Made by a program: the position numbers and the translations under genes. Below, one piece after another: positions 18,001 to 27,454 of a stretch of 64,000 nt of DNA; the first letter of the stretch is position 1; every line of letters starts with the position of its first letter. A model generated the notes under the pieces. It saw only the letters and a list, made by a program, of their open reading frames with translations. It had not been told where the DNA came from and searched no databases. Origin of the DNA: Chloroflexi bacterium HGW-Chloroflexi-3 (GTDB lineage Bacteria; Chloroflexota; Anaerolineae; Anaerolineales; Anaerolineaceae); contig PHBX01000023.1 of the NCBI GenBank assembly GCA_002842045.1, positions 1 through 64,000 of the forward strand, read 5' to 3'.

Positions 18001-18915
18001 ATGAACACAATTGAAGTAAATAATATTTCTAAAACTTTTGGGTCGCAAAAAGCTTTGGACGAGGTTTCATTCGAGGTAAAACCGGGAGAGATCTTCGGTC
18101 TTTTAGGTCCAAATGGTGCTGGAAAGACCACCTGTATTCGTATTGTCCTGGATATTTTTAAACCAGATAGTGGTTCAGTAAAGCTTTTTGGCAACGGCAT
18201 GAGCGAAGGAAAAAAGGATCAGATCGGATATTTACCGGAGGAAAGAGGACTGTACCAGGATATCAACCTTGAAGAATGTTTGAATTATCTGGCGTCATTA
18301 AAAGGTCTATCATCTTCTGAAAGTCATAGAAGGATCAAAGAGTATTTGATCAGGTTCAATCTTGACGAGCACAAGAAGAAAAAAGTTAAGGAATTGAGTA
18401 AAGGCATGCAACAGAAAGCACAATTAATCACAACGCTTGTTCACGATCCCAAACTTGTTATCATTGATGAACCTTTTTCAGCATTGGACCCTGTGAACAC
18501 CCAAATGGTCAAAGATATTCTACGCGAGCAAAGGGATTTGGGGAAAACAATTGTAATGTGTACACATCAGATGCATCAGGTTGAAGAACTTTGTGATCGT
18601 CTGGTATTGATCAATCAAGGAAAATCTGTACTGTACGGAGCTTTGAGCGAAGTGCAGAAGGCCTATGCTGGTCATGCAATCCATATGCGAACAGAAGATC
18701 AATTTCCCGCTTCTTTGCCCGGGATGAAAGAATTTAGAAGATTGGAAAACCATTCTCATTATCAAGTTGATCTGGATCTGGAAATCTCCCCTCAGGATTT
18801 CCTTAAAACGTTGGTAGCTGCGAATATCAATATAAATCAATTTGAAATTGCGACGCCCACTTTGGATGAGATATTTATTCAAGTTGTTACTGAATCAGGG
18901 ATGAAATATGAGTAA
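18001..18915 (+). CDS. ABC transporter ATP-binding protein (NatA-like)
   Basis: Single-cassette ATPase of an ABC-2-type exporter, 304 residues. Walker A is GLLGPNGAGKTT (about 37-48), the signature is LSKGMQQKAQ, and Walker B is LVIIDEPFSALDP followed by the switch His in CTHQMHQ. The C-terminal 80 residues resemble the DUF4162 domain common in NatA-like subunits. The gene overlaps the first permease by 8 nt and heads a three-gene operon. Export of sodium, an antibiotic or a lipid is possible for this family; nothing in the sequence decides. Confidence 0.9.
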   Translation: MNTIEVNNISKTFGSQKALDEVSFEVKPGEIFGLLGPNGAGKTTCIRIVLDIFKPDSGSVKLFGNGMSEGKKDQIGYLPEERGLYQDINLEECLNYLASLKGLSSSESHRRIKEYLIRFNLDEHKKKKVKELSKGMQQKAQLITTLVHDPKLVIIDEPFSALDPVNTQMVKDILREQRDLGKTIVMCTHQMHQVEELCDRLVLINQGKSVLYGALSEVQKAYAGHAIHMRTEDQFPASLPGMKEFRRLENHSHYQVDLDLEISPQDFLKTLVAANININQFEIATPTLDEIFIQVVTESGMKYE

Positions 18916-20113
18916 AACCTGGCTTGTGATTAAACATGAGTATTGGAAACATGTCAAAAAGAAACGCTTTATTTTAGCAATTTTGTCATTGCCATTTTTC
19001 ATTTTACTTATGGTGGCAATTGGCTTTTTATCGGTAATTTTCCAATACAATGATTCACCCATTGGCTTCGTCGACCGTAGCAGCATACTGGATAATCCGA
19101 TTGAATATCAGGTTGAAGCTCCAATTGGCTTAATGAAACCGATTGAATTTATTCGGTACACGGATGAATCTGAAGCCGAATCAGCATTACACGACAATAA
19201 TATTCAAGCTTTTTATGTCATAGATAAAAATTTTATTGAAACCAGAGAAATCAAAGTTATAGCAATTAAGGCACCTGATTCAAGTGTAAATGGCGAATTT
19301 TATACTTTCCTCAAATTGAATGTTCTTAAAGATTTACCCGAAGAGATATCATCTCGGCTCATGGAAGGTGCTAGTTTCGAAGTTAAATCAACAGGAGAAC
19401 AAAAATCCGCCAATGAAGACAATGTATTTGTTTTTATATTACCCTTTCTGGTTGGATTCTTATTCATCATGGCTGTCAACATCAGTGCAGGGTACCTCCT
19501 TCAGTCAGTGGTAGAGGAAAAAGAAAATCGAACCATGGAAATTATGGTCACATCGCTATCTCCTAACCAATTGATGACAGCGAAAGTTATTGGAAATTTA
19601 AGTGTCGGGTTAACCCAACTGGTTGTCTGGATTATATTTGGAATCATCGGAATTTTCTCTATATTCCGCTTATTCCCTGATTTGCAATCCACAAAAATAG
19701 ATTTATCATTTCTTTTATTAACGATAATGGTATTTATCCCTGCATTTGTAATGATAGCAGCGATGATGGCTGCGTTAGGAGCAACAACTACAGAAACCAG
19801 AGAAGCTCAGCAAATAGCTGGTATTTTTACAATTCCTATGGTTTTACCGTATTGGTTTATGCAGGTGTTAATGGAAAAACCAAATAGTCCCTTATCAATA
19901 TTCTTTAGTTTGTTTCCATTCACAGCCCCCGTAAGTTTACCAATGAGAGCTGCTTTTTCTACTATTCCTGCCTGGCAAGTTGTAATCACGGTATCGCTAT
20001 TGATTTCATTTGCGATTGCAGCACTTTGGTTTGCGGGAAAAGCATTCCGATTGGGGATGTTACGTTATGGCAAAAAACTTACAATAAAAGAAATCTTTAC
20101 ACAAAGGCCATAA
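18908..20113 (+). CDS. ABC-2 type permease (NatB-like, 1)
   Basis: The 401-residue protein has one N-terminal span (about 20-43), a large extracytoplasmic domain of about 130 residues, and five or six spans in the C-terminal half. The segment VVEEKENRTMEIMVTSLSPN (about 201-220) is the cytoplasmic coupling motif of ABC-2/NatB permeases. The start overlaps the ATPase gene by 8 nt and the stop lies one base before the second permease. The two permeases share the same layout and EK(E/S)NR...MTSL/LTSITP motif, so they likely form a heterodimer. Confidence 0.88.
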   Translation: MSKTWLVIKHEYWKHVKKKRFILAILSLPFFILLMVAIGFLSVIFQYNDSPIGFVDRSSILDNPIEYQVEAPIGLMKPIEFIRYTDESEAESALHDNNIQAFYVIDKNFIETREIKVIAIKAPDSSVNGEFYTFLKLNVLKDLPEEISSRLMEGASFEVKSTGEQKSANEDNVFVFILPFLVGFLFIMAVNISAGYLLQSVVEEKENRTMEIMVTSLSPNQLMTAKVIGNLSVGLTQLVVWIIFGIIGIFSIFRLFPDLQSTKIDLSFLLLTIMVFIPAFVMIAAMMAALGATTTETREAQQIAGIFTIPMVLPYWFMQVLMEKPNSPLSIFFSLFPFTAPVSLPMRAAFSTIPAWQVVITVSLLISFAIAALWFAGKAFRLGMLRYGKKLTIKEIFTQRP

Positions 20114-20114
20114 A

Positions 20115-21347
20115 ATGAAAAAAACCATCATCGTACTTAAAAATGAATTAATTACAACGATCAAGAGAAAATCCTTTATCCTGACATTGCTTTTATTACC
20201 GTTGATTGGTTTGATTATTACTCTCGTTATAGGGAACAGAGACCAATCCTCCGGTATTACCAGCATAATTTCTAAATTGACAGCCTCAGAAGAGGAAAAT
20301 TTATCAATTGGATTAATGGATGAAACAAAAACTATTACAGAAATCCCTGATGAACTGAAGGATCGTATCAAGTTCTACAGCAACCAGGAAGCCGCCAATC
20401 TCGAATTGGATTCAGGCGTGATCAAAGCTTTTTATTTCATTCCTGGAGATTATGTGCAAAAAGGTGAGATCGTAGTCTATCGACCGGATTTTAATCCTCT
20501 GAGTGCTGGTGATGACAACTATGTGATTGAAAGGCTAATCAATTCAGCTTTGTTATCGGAAAATCCGGAAATCATGAACCTGGTGAATACATTTCCCAAA
20601 TTTAAAACTGAATTATTAACGCCTGAACCTCAACGAGATCCTGAACATCAATTGACATTCTTTCTACCCTACATCGTAACCCTCCTTTTTTATATTGTGA
20701 TATTAGGTAGTTCAAGTATGATGTTAAATAGTATTACCAATGAAAAATCCAATCGGGTGATTGAAATCTTACTGACATCGATCACCCCAATGCAATTATT
20801 GAGCGGAAAAATTGTAGCTTTAGGTCTTGTTGGATTACTTCAAACCATCGTCTGGAGTGGAACCGGTCTTTTTATTCTACGATTGAGTGGAAGAAGTTTC
20901 GCATTACCTCAAGAATTTCAATTACCTGCGTCAATTCTGGTTTGGGGGATTATTTTCTTCATTCTGGGTTTTATTTTATACGCAAGTTTAATGGCAGGTG
21001 TTGGTGCTTTAGTTTCCAACATAAAAGAGGCATCACAGGCTACAACCATTTTAGTAATACCAATGGTAATTCCTCTAGTATTGTTAGCACCTGTCATTGA
21101 AAATCCGAATGGGGTATTGGCAGTCATTCTAAGTCTGTTTCCTTTTACATCCCCAGTCTCCATGATGACAAGATTATCAGCAGGTAATGTTCCTTTCTGG
21201 CAGCTACTGCTTGCCATCTTACTGTTATTATTTTCTGCATACTGGATCGTTCGATCGGTATCCAGTTTCTTCAGGGCTCAATACTTATTATTCGGAAAGG
21301 AATTCAAGATTAAGTATTTTATTAATGCTATGAGTGGAAAATTATAG
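20115..21347 (+). CDS. ABC-2 type permease (NatB-like, 2)
   Basis: Second membrane subunit of the same exporter, 410 residues. It has an N-terminal span (about 20-38), an exterior domain (about 40-180), then multiple spans. The coupling motif NEKSNRVIEILLTSITPMQL (about 207-226) matches its partner. The start codon follows the previous stop with one base between. The region after the gene holds the rho promoter and no obvious terminator. Confidence 0.88.
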   Translation: MKKTIIVLKNELITTIKRKSFILTLLLLPLIGLIITLVIGNRDQSSGITSIISKLTASEEENLSIGLMDETKTITEIPDELKDRIKFYSNQEAANLELDSGVIKAFYFIPGDYVQKGEIVVYRPDFNPLSAGDDNYVIERLINSALLSENPEIMNLVNTFPKFKTELLTPEPQRDPEHQLTFFLPYIVTLLFYIVILGSSSMMLNSITNEKSNRVIEILLTSITPMQLLSGKIVALGLVGLLQTIVWSGTGLFILRLSGRSFALPQEFQLPASILVWGIIFFILGFILYASLMAGVGALVSNIKEASQATTILVIPMVIPLVLLAPVIENPNGVLAVILSLFPFTSPVSMMTRLSAGNVPFWQLLLAILLLLFSAYWIVRSVSSFFRAQYLLFGKEFKIKYFINAMSGKL

Positions 21348-21400
21348 AAATACGATTACAGAAATATTGTTTTTTGTAGTATGTTTTATAGTGGTTTTAC

Positions 21401-21429
21401 TTGCTTGTTAATTTTCCACATGATATAAT
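21401..21429 (+). promoter_or_regulatory. Promoter of rho
   Basis: TTGCTT (21401-21406), 17 bases and TATAAT (21424-21429) with an extended TG at the -14/-15 position. The leader to the rho ATG (21583) is about 147 bases and includes a GTGCA...TGCAC hairpin with an inner CTTCATGAAG near 21497-21524, which could take part in rho autoregulation. Confidence 0.65.
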
Positions 21430-21582
21430 TTTTTTATTCAGAAAGAAACAGATAGATTTTCATTTCCCAAAAACAATCCATTTTTGATTTATTGTGCACT
21501 TCATGAAGGATACCCTTGCACGAATTCTTTATGATTGATTCAAAATTTAACAGACATTTAACCTTTTTATAAAGGAAACCCT

Positions 21583-22866
21583 ATGATTAATGTACCTGAT
21601 CTTGAAAAAAGTTCTCTCGCTGAATTAAGAAAAATCGCAAAAGAATTAAATGTTATAAATTCAAACCGGCTCAAGCGAGAAAGTCTGATTGTGCGGATTG
21701 CACAACATTCTACTGAAGCGAACGATGAAGGCGAAGAAGTTCGCGGTGGAATTCTGGAAGTTATGCCTGAAGGGATTGGTTTTCTAAGACAGAATTACAA
21801 ACTTGGAAAAGATGATGTCTATGTTTCACAGGCTCAAATCCGAAGATATAACCTGAGAAGTGGTGATCTTGTGATTGGTTATGCTCGACCTCCACGTGAA
21901 TCCGAACGTCATTTTGGAATTGTTAAAGTTGATTTTATTAACGGTTTTGAAGCTGAAAGTGCAAAAGAACGGCAGTATTTTGAAACCTTGACACCCATTT
22001 TTCCTGATCAACGATTTGATCTGGAAACAAATCCCAAGGTTTTATCAACCCGGGTTATCGACATGATTGCACCCATCGGACGTGGTCAGCGTGCCATGAT
22101 TGTTTCCCCCCCAAAGGCGGGAAAAACAACCATCATCAAAGAATTATGTAATGCGATTACCACCAACAACCCGGGCACTTATGTCACCCTGGTACTCATC
22201 GGAGAGAGACCAGAAGAGGTCACAGATATGGATCGCTCGGTAGATGCCGAAGTGGTCGCATCAACATTCGATGAACCTGTTACAGCCCATGTCAGAACAG
22301 CCGAGATTGCCTTAAGTCGCGCTAAAAGATTGGTAGAGTTAGGAAAAGATGTAGTAATTTTGATGGATTCACTCACCCGACTGGCACGAGCATATAATAT
22401 GTCAGTAACTCCATCCGGAAGAACACTCTCAGGTGGAATGGATCCATCGGCTTTATATCCGCCTAAACGGTTTTATGGTGCCGCTCGTAATATTGAAGAG
22501 GGCGGATCACTCACCATTATCGCAACTGCTCTAGTGGATACCGGATCTCGACTGGATGACGTTGTTTATGAAGAATTCAAAGGTACTGGAAATATGGAAT
22601 TACATCTTTCGAGACGATTGCAGGAACGTAGGATTTTCCCGGCAATTGATATTGAAAAATCCTCAACCAGACGTGAAGATCTTTTGCTCAGCCCAGATGT
22701 CCTTCAAAGAGTCTGGGTAATGCGCCGCATGTACTTACAAATGATCTCTAATCCCCCTCAAGGGGCAGGTATGGATATCTCCGTAGCATCCGAAGCTATT
22801 CTACAACGCTTGTCAAAGACGAAAAATAATGTAGAATTCTTGGAGAGTCTAACGGAGGCTATGTGA
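21583..22866 (+). CDS. rho: Transcription termination factor Rho
   Basis: Hexameric RNA helicase that ends transcription. The 427-residue protein has the N-terminal Rho_N helix domain (LEKSSLAELRKIAKELNV), the cold-shock-like RNA-binding domain (GGILEVMPEGIGFLR, DDVYVSQAQIRRYNLRSGD) and the RecA-like ATPase with Walker A SPPKAGKTT, VLIGERPEEVTDM (R loop region), Walker B DVVILMDSLTRLARAYN and the Q-loop ALYPPKRFYGAARN. Length is typical. AAAGGAAA precedes the ATG. Its stop overlaps the GTG start of the LysM-M23 gene by 4 nt. Confidence 0.98.
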   Translation: MINVPDLEKSSLAELRKIAKELNVINSNRLKRESLIVRIAQHSTEANDEGEEVRGGILEVMPEGIGFLRQNYKLGKDDVYVSQAQIRRYNLRSGDLVIGYARPPRESERHFGIVKVDFINGFEAESAKERQYFETLTPIFPDQRFDLETNPKVLSTRVIDMIAPIGRGQRAMIVSPPKAGKTTIIKELCNAITTNNPGTYVTLVLIGERPEEVTDMDRSVDAEVVASTFDEPVTAHVRTAEIALSRAKRLVELGKDVVILMDSLTRLARAYNMSVTPSGRTLSGGMDPSALYPPKRFYGAARNIEEGGSLTIIATALVDTGSRLDDVVYEEFKGTGNMELHLSRRLQERRIFPAIDIEKSSTRREDLLLSPDVLQRVWVMRRMYLQMISNPPQGAGMDISVASEAILQRLSKTKNNVEFLESLTEAM

Positions 22867-23945
22867 ATTTAGGTAAAAAACAAGAAACTAACAATAAACA
22901 ATCACAAACAAACAATTTAATATCCATCATATTTTGGGGGCTGGCATCTCTGATGATAGCCCTCTTAGTTTTTGTTGCAATACAATTTTTCAAACCCAGT
23001 CAAACAACCTGGACACCAGATTCGAGTAGTGTTTCAGAAAATTCATCTGATTCTTCACCTGCACCACTCCCAAATTTCGAATCGGTTGATAATGATTTTG
23101 CGCTTATTCGGTATGCAAATCCTGTAACCATTATTCCTACCAGAGCAAGAACAGAAGCAACTACCTATACAATCGAAACAGGTGATTCGGTGTTTGGCAT
23201 TGCAACATTTTTCAATCTGACACCAGAAACGATATTATGGGCGAATAAAGATACGATGAATGATGACCCCCATATGATTTCTGTCGGAAACGAATTGCGT
23301 ATTCCGCCAACCGATGGCGTTTATTATGAATGGCAAAAAGGAGATACCCTAGAATCAGTTGCTGGACAATTTAAGGTAAATGTTGATGCAATTCTGGATT
23401 GGACACCCAACAGAATTGACCGTACCGACCCGGTAATCACTCCAGGCACATATGTAATGATACCTGGGGGTAAACGGGAATTCCAACAATGGGTTGTTCC
23501 CACCATTCCGAGAGGTCCCGCTGGTGTAAACAGCAGTATTCCAGGTGCTTGTGATACTTCTGCGGGTGGTGCTTATGGTACCGGTACTTTCATATGGCCA
23601 GCTAATAATCAGTTCATCTCAGGTAATGATTACTGGTCTGGGCACCTTGCAATCGATATCGGTGCAATGACTGGAGATAATGTTTATGCATCTGATAGTG
23701 GTGTTGTTGTATATGCTGGTGGCATCAGTGGTGGCTATGGAAATATGATCATGATCGATCATGGAAATGGCTACCAAACCTTGTATGCCCACTTGAGTGC
23801 TATTAGTGTTCGCTGTGGTTCCAGTGTTTATCAAGGATCTGTAATCGGTGCCGCCGGAAGCACCGGAAATTCCACCGGTCCTCACCTGCATTTTGAAGTC
23901 AGATTTATGGGTGGTTTCTTAAACCCTCATTATGTATTGCCGTAA
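22863..23945 (+). CDS. LysM-domain M23 metallopeptidase, membrane-anchored (1)
   Basis: Probable cell-wall hydrolase or scaffold. The 360-residue protein has one membrane span (about 22-45), a Ser-rich linker, a LysM domain (TYTIETGDSVFGIATFFNL, about 98-145), a second LysM-like segment (EWQKGDTLESVAGQFKV) and a C-terminal M23 domain (about 245-360). Zinc ligands are visible as HLAIDIGA and the distal HLHFEVRF. The start is a GTG overlapping the rho stop by 4 nt, so it is probably translationally coupled to rho. A close paralogue lies at 27455-28633. Confidence 0.88.
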   Translation: MNLGKKQETNNKQSQTNNLISIIFWGLASLMIALLVFVAIQFFKPSQTTWTPDSSSVSENSSDSSPAPLPNFESVDNDFALIRYANPVTIIPTRARTEATTYTIETGDSVFGIATFFNLTPETILWANKDTMNDDPHMISVGNELRIPPTDGVYYEWQKGDTLESVAGQFKVNVDAILDWTPNRIDRTDPVITPGTYVMIPGGKREFQQWVVPTIPRGPAGVNSSIPGACDTSAGGAYGTGTFIWPANNQFISGNDYWSGHLAIDIGAMTGDNVYASDSGVVVYAGGISGGYGNMIMIDHGNGYQTLYAHLSAISVRCGSSVYQGSVIGAAGSTGNSTGPHLHFEVRFMGGFLNPHYVLP

Positions 23946-23961
23946 AATTTACAAATGTCAG

Positions 23962-24008
23962 AAAACACGTTTCTGTTGAAATCAAACAGAAGCGTGTTTT
24001 TATATTTT
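23962..24008 (+). terminator. Terminator of rho and LysM-M23 operon
   Basis: A 16-bp stem with only one G-U pair (23962-23977 with 23985-24000, loop GAAATCA) is followed by TTTTTATATTTTT. The opposite strand has a shorter T run, so it may also end priA transcription. Confidence 0.92.
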
Positions 24009-24011
24009 TCT

Positions 24012-26501
24012 TCATAACAATGAGACTGGATCGACTGTAACAATAGTGTCTCCCAATTCTCTGTTAAATAACACTTCGACGGGTCGAGGACCTCGTAAAA
24101 TGATTTGCCACCGGTAAATTGCATTTAGTTTTGGAAAGAAACAGGGCACAGGACCAATGATATCAGTTTGTTTGTGGTTTCCATCCTTAATCCAAAAAGA
24201 AATTTTATCAGACATGGATTGAGCACTTAATTTTGCTTCGTTCTCATCCTGGTGTCTAAATTCAAGTCGAATCAATCGTGAAAAAGGTGGATATCCAAGT
24301 TTTGATCGATATCCCATTTCATGTTCGTAAAAAGAACTAAAATCATGTTTAGCAGCCATTCTAATGGGATATTCATCCGGCTGATAGGTTTGAAAGATCA
24401 CATTGCCACCAAGTGGACTTCTTCCTGCCCTCCCAGCTACCTGCGTTAATAATTGAAAAGTTCTCTCAGCAGCTCTAAAATCGGGCATAGACAATCCGAC
24501 ATCTGCCAGAATGACGCCTACCAGAGTGACAAAGGGAAAGTCAATTCCTTTAGCTAACATTTGTGTCCCAACCAGGATATCCGCTTTGCGGTCAGCAAAT
24601 TGCCTTAAGAGCACTTCATGAATGCCTTTTTGTTTTGAAATTCCTGAATCCATACGGATCACCCGGGCTGAAGGAAATTGTTTGCTGACTTCCTGCTCAA
24701 CCCGTTCAGTTCCGATACCAAATTGACGAATCTGATTACTTTTACATTGTGGACAGGTAGTTGGCATCTGACGGGTATAACCACAATGATGGCACAATAA
24801 ATGGTTTTGATCTGCATGAAAAGTAAGTGGTATATCACAGCGTGGACATGATAATCGAAATCCACAATTGCGACAAAACACATATGTTGCTGAACCACGG
24901 CGATTCAAGAATAAAATCGCTTGATGTCCTGCATCCAGCGTTGTTTGGATCTTATCATGTAAATCACGACTGAAAATGGACCGATTGCCTTGTTTGAGTT
25001 CACGGCGCATATCAATTATGTTGACATCTGGTAAGGGTAATGCTTTTAAATCCTGCTTGGATAGGTCTTTTTCAGGCTGAAACTCAGACTTAACAGCTTC
25101 AGTATGGGCAAATATCCGCAATGGCATCCTCAGGATTGTCCATTTCTGTTGATTAGCTTTATACATCATTTCGATACTGGGTGTTGCACTGCCATAAACA
25201 ACCAGAGCTTGATTTAATTTGGCATAAACCTCGGCTGCCTGAATGGCATTGTACCTGGGTGGTATATCATCCTGATAATAGGAATCGTCATGCGATTCAT
25301 CGACAATAATCAATCCAAGATTTTCCAGGGGAGAAAACAATGCAGACCTGGGTCCAACAATAACTTTCAGCTCACCTTTTCTTATTCGACGCCATGTATC
25401 AAACCTGGCCCCTTCTGAAATCTGCGAATGGATAATCCCAACTTTATTGCCAAATCTAGCCTGAAATCGTTTTACTGTTTGTGGCGTGAGACTGATTTCC
25501 GGAACCAGAACAATCGCTGTCTTTGATTGTTCTAGAACAGCTTTTACCATGCGCAGATACAACTCGGTTTTTCCAGATCCAGTAACGCCATGAATTAAAA
25601 CAGGTTTGGAAAAATCTTGCTGAACGATCATATCTTTCAATTTTTCCCAGCAATGTTGCTGATCATCTGTCAGAACCGGAGGATCATGAGATATCTTTTC
25701 ATAATGTTCTAATGGATCCCGAATTGACTCAACCTCACCAAAATATATCAAGCCTGCTTCGGCTAATTTATTCAAATCCACAGAAGTTGCACCTGTTGCC
25801 ATTGTTACCATGGATGATTCAATCCCATCGGGATAATTCGACAAAAGCTGTAATGTTTCTTTTCGACGGTCATATGCAGTACCCTTTTTGCTGATGGCAC
25901 TTACCCGAAAATCGATGTCTTCTGTTTTAATATTCAGATGAATGGTACGCACCATTTTTGCCTGAACACGAGGAGGGGCAAGGTAAGTTTGTGATTGGAC
26001 AATCCCTAATTGAATTAAGCGCCGGATAGCTGCTTTCCAATTTACTCTGGCAAAAGCCCGATTTAATTGAGCGCCGCGCGTTGCTCCTTTTTCTTTGAGG
26101 TGTGCAAAAATTCTTCTTTGTAAAGGTGATAGGGGTATATCCAAATCTTTTTGCACCAATTCATACAAGCTGTCCACCTGTTGGCTTAAACCGGATGGTA
26201 ATATCAGTTTATAACATGCCGAAATTGGCGAGAGTGACTCTCTTGCCATCCATTCCGCTAATTTCTGTTGTTTTGGGTTGATTACCGCATGTGGGTCTAT
26301 GACATTGTCAATAGGTCTGGTTTTTGGTACCTGTGGGGAAGAAACAAAAGCCTGGATGATTCCCTGAGCAATTTGTTTTCCAAATGGAACCAATACCAAT
26401 GCCCCCACTTCAAGTTCATTTTGAAATTCCTCGGGAACTTGATAGTCGAAAACACCTTCTATTCCAGGAACATTGACAATCACCTGAACGAACATTTGCA
26501 T
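24012..26501 (-). CDS. priA: Primosomal protein N' (replication restart helicase PriA)
   Basis: 3'-5' DNA helicase that reloads the replisome. The 829-residue protein has the N-terminal 3'BD (VNVPGIEGVFDYQVPEEF), Walker A LIHGVTGSGKTELYLR, a DEAH-like box, eight zinc-binding Cys arranged as CRNCGFRLSCPRCD and CHHCGY...CPQCKS, and helicase motifs LVGTQMLAKGIDFPFVTLV and LLTQVAGRAGRS. The Walker B box reads VDESHD where most PriA have DEEHD. Two ATGs two codons apart are possible starts; AAAGGTAG is 12 bases before the first. It follows amrB by 15 bases. Confidence 0.96.
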   Translation of the reverse strand: MQMFVQVIVNVPGIEGVFDYQVPEEFQNELEVGALVLVPFGKQIAQGIIQAFVSSPQVPKTRPIDNVIDPHAVINPKQQKLAEWMARESLSPISACYKLILPSGLSQQVDSLYELVQKDLDIPLSPLQRRIFAHLKEKGATRGAQLNRAFARVNWKAAIRRLIQLGIVQSQTYLAPPRVQAKMVRTIHLNIKTEDIDFRVSAISKKGTAYDRRKETLQLLSNYPDGIESSMVTMATGATSVDLNKLAEAGLIYFGEVESIRDPLEHYEKISHDPPVLTDDQQHCWEKLKDMIVQQDFSKPVLIHGVTGSGKTELYLRMVKAVLEQSKTAIVLVPEISLTPQTVKRFQARFGNKVGIIHSQISEGARFDTWRRIRKGELKVIVGPRSALFSPLENLGLIIVDESHDDSYYQDDIPPRYNAIQAAEVYAKLNQALVVYGSATPSIEMMYKANQQKWTILRMPLRIFAHTEAVKSEFQPEKDLSKQDLKALPLPDVNIIDMRRELKQGNRSIFSRDLHDKIQTTLDAGHQAILFLNRRGSATYVFCRNCGFRLSCPRCDIPLTFHADQNHLLCHHCGYTRQMPTTCPQCKSNQIRQFGIGTERVEQEVSKQFPSARVIRMDSGISKQKGIHEVLLRQFADRKADILVGTQMLAKGIDFPFVTLVGVILADVGLSMPDFRAAERTFQLLTQVAGRAGRSPLGGNVIFQTYQPDEYPIRMAAKHDFSSFYEHEMGYRSKLGYPPFSRLIRLEFRHQDENEAKLSAQSMSDKISFWIKDGNHKQTDIIGPVPCFFPKLNAIYRWQIILRGPRPVEVLFNRELGDTIVTVDPVSLL

Positions 26502-26516
26502 GCAATGACGCTACCT

Positions 26517-27368
26517 TTATGAATGAGATTTAATAAAAACACCGGCACCGTAGCCTACCACGGAAGAAAAATCTCCAGTTTGTGTTCCCGATGTTGAGTG
26601 ATGCAGAATTTCTATTTTATCAGCACCAAGCATTTTACTGAGTGCCATACTGATCATGACAGCACCCAATCCACAGGCAAATCCATTCCCTTCAAATTCT
26701 GTACGATAAACATTCTGAACAGAAAAGGATTGAATCTGATCTAGCATCTCTTTATCCAGGCGTTCTGCTACTGATTGTGGAAAGAAGTGCGAGAGATCAG
26801 TAGAAGCCACAATCAAAGCATTTCTGTCCTTGATTAATTCAAATAAATATTTCGCAAATATTTTACTCTGACCTGGATCAATGCTTCTAACCATTATTGG
26901 TAAGAGAGAGAATTCATCTTTTAGAGCACATTGCAGGAAAGGTAGCTCAATTTCTAATGAATGCTCTTCGTCATAAGCAATCTGTGCTATTTTGAAGTCT
27001 GTATCTGAGATATTCTCAGTGAACAACAATCTGATTAATGCCTGATCAACATGAATTTTCCCAAGCGGCGTCTGATAATATTCATGTGCACTGGTTAAAA
27101 TCATTGCCGGATGATAAGAATGAAAAGGCGAGAGCACAACGACCAGATCAAAATGTTGATTGCGAACACTTTGAAATGCATACGCAGCTGTCTGACCAGA
27201 ATAACGGTATCCAGCATGTGGGGCAATCACGCCAATAATATCTCCGCCCGGATCGGGTAAGCTGGTATTATTCAGGAAATTATTGATCTCCGTTCTCAAA
27301 TTTTGAGCATCTCCGCTATACCAATGGCCTGCGATCGGAGAAGGGCGGGTTTCTGTGATTCTATTCAT
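26517..27368 (-). CDS. amrB: AmmeMemoRadiSam system protein B (MEMO1 family)
   Basis: The 283-residue protein is a MEMO1/UPF0103 homologue. It has TRPSPIAGHWYSGDAQNLR at the N terminus, IAPHAGYRYSGQTAAYAF with the conserved His, VVLSPFHSYHPAMIL and ASTDLSHFFPQ. MEMO proteins have an extradiol-dioxygenase-like metal site. In prokaryotes the gene often goes with amrA and a radical SAM gene; neither partner is seen here. It lies directly upstream of priA in an apparent two-gene operon. A TATAAT lies at 27391-27386 without a clear -35, and AAAGGA precedes the ATG. Confidence 0.9.
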   Translation of the reverse strand: MNRITETRPSPIAGHWYSGDAQNLRTEINNFLNNTSLPDPGGDIIGVIAPHAGYRYSGQTAAYAFQSVRNQHFDLVVVLSPFHSYHPAMILTSAHEYYQTPLGKIHVDQALIRLLFTENISDTDFKIAQIAYDEEHSLEIELPFLQCALKDEFSLLPIMVRSIDPGQSKIFAKYLFELIKDRNALIVASTDLSHFFPQSVAERLDKEMLDQIQSFSVQNVYRTEFEGNGFACGLGAVMISMALSKMLGADKIEILHHSTSGTQTGDFSSVVGYGAGVFIKSHS

Positions 27369-27401
27369 CAGATCCTTTCCTTCATATTATACATGTCTGA
27401 A

Positions 27402-27436
27402 ATAAAAAATGACCGTTAATTTTTAAAACGGTCATT
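27402..27436 (-). terminator. Terminator of the LysM-M23 gene (2)
   Basis: On the minus strand a 10-bp stem (27436-27427 with 27417-27408) with a 9-base loop is followed by TTTTTA. It separates this gene from amrB-priA. Confidence 0.88.
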
Positions 27437-27454
27437 CATGAGATTAATCTACCT

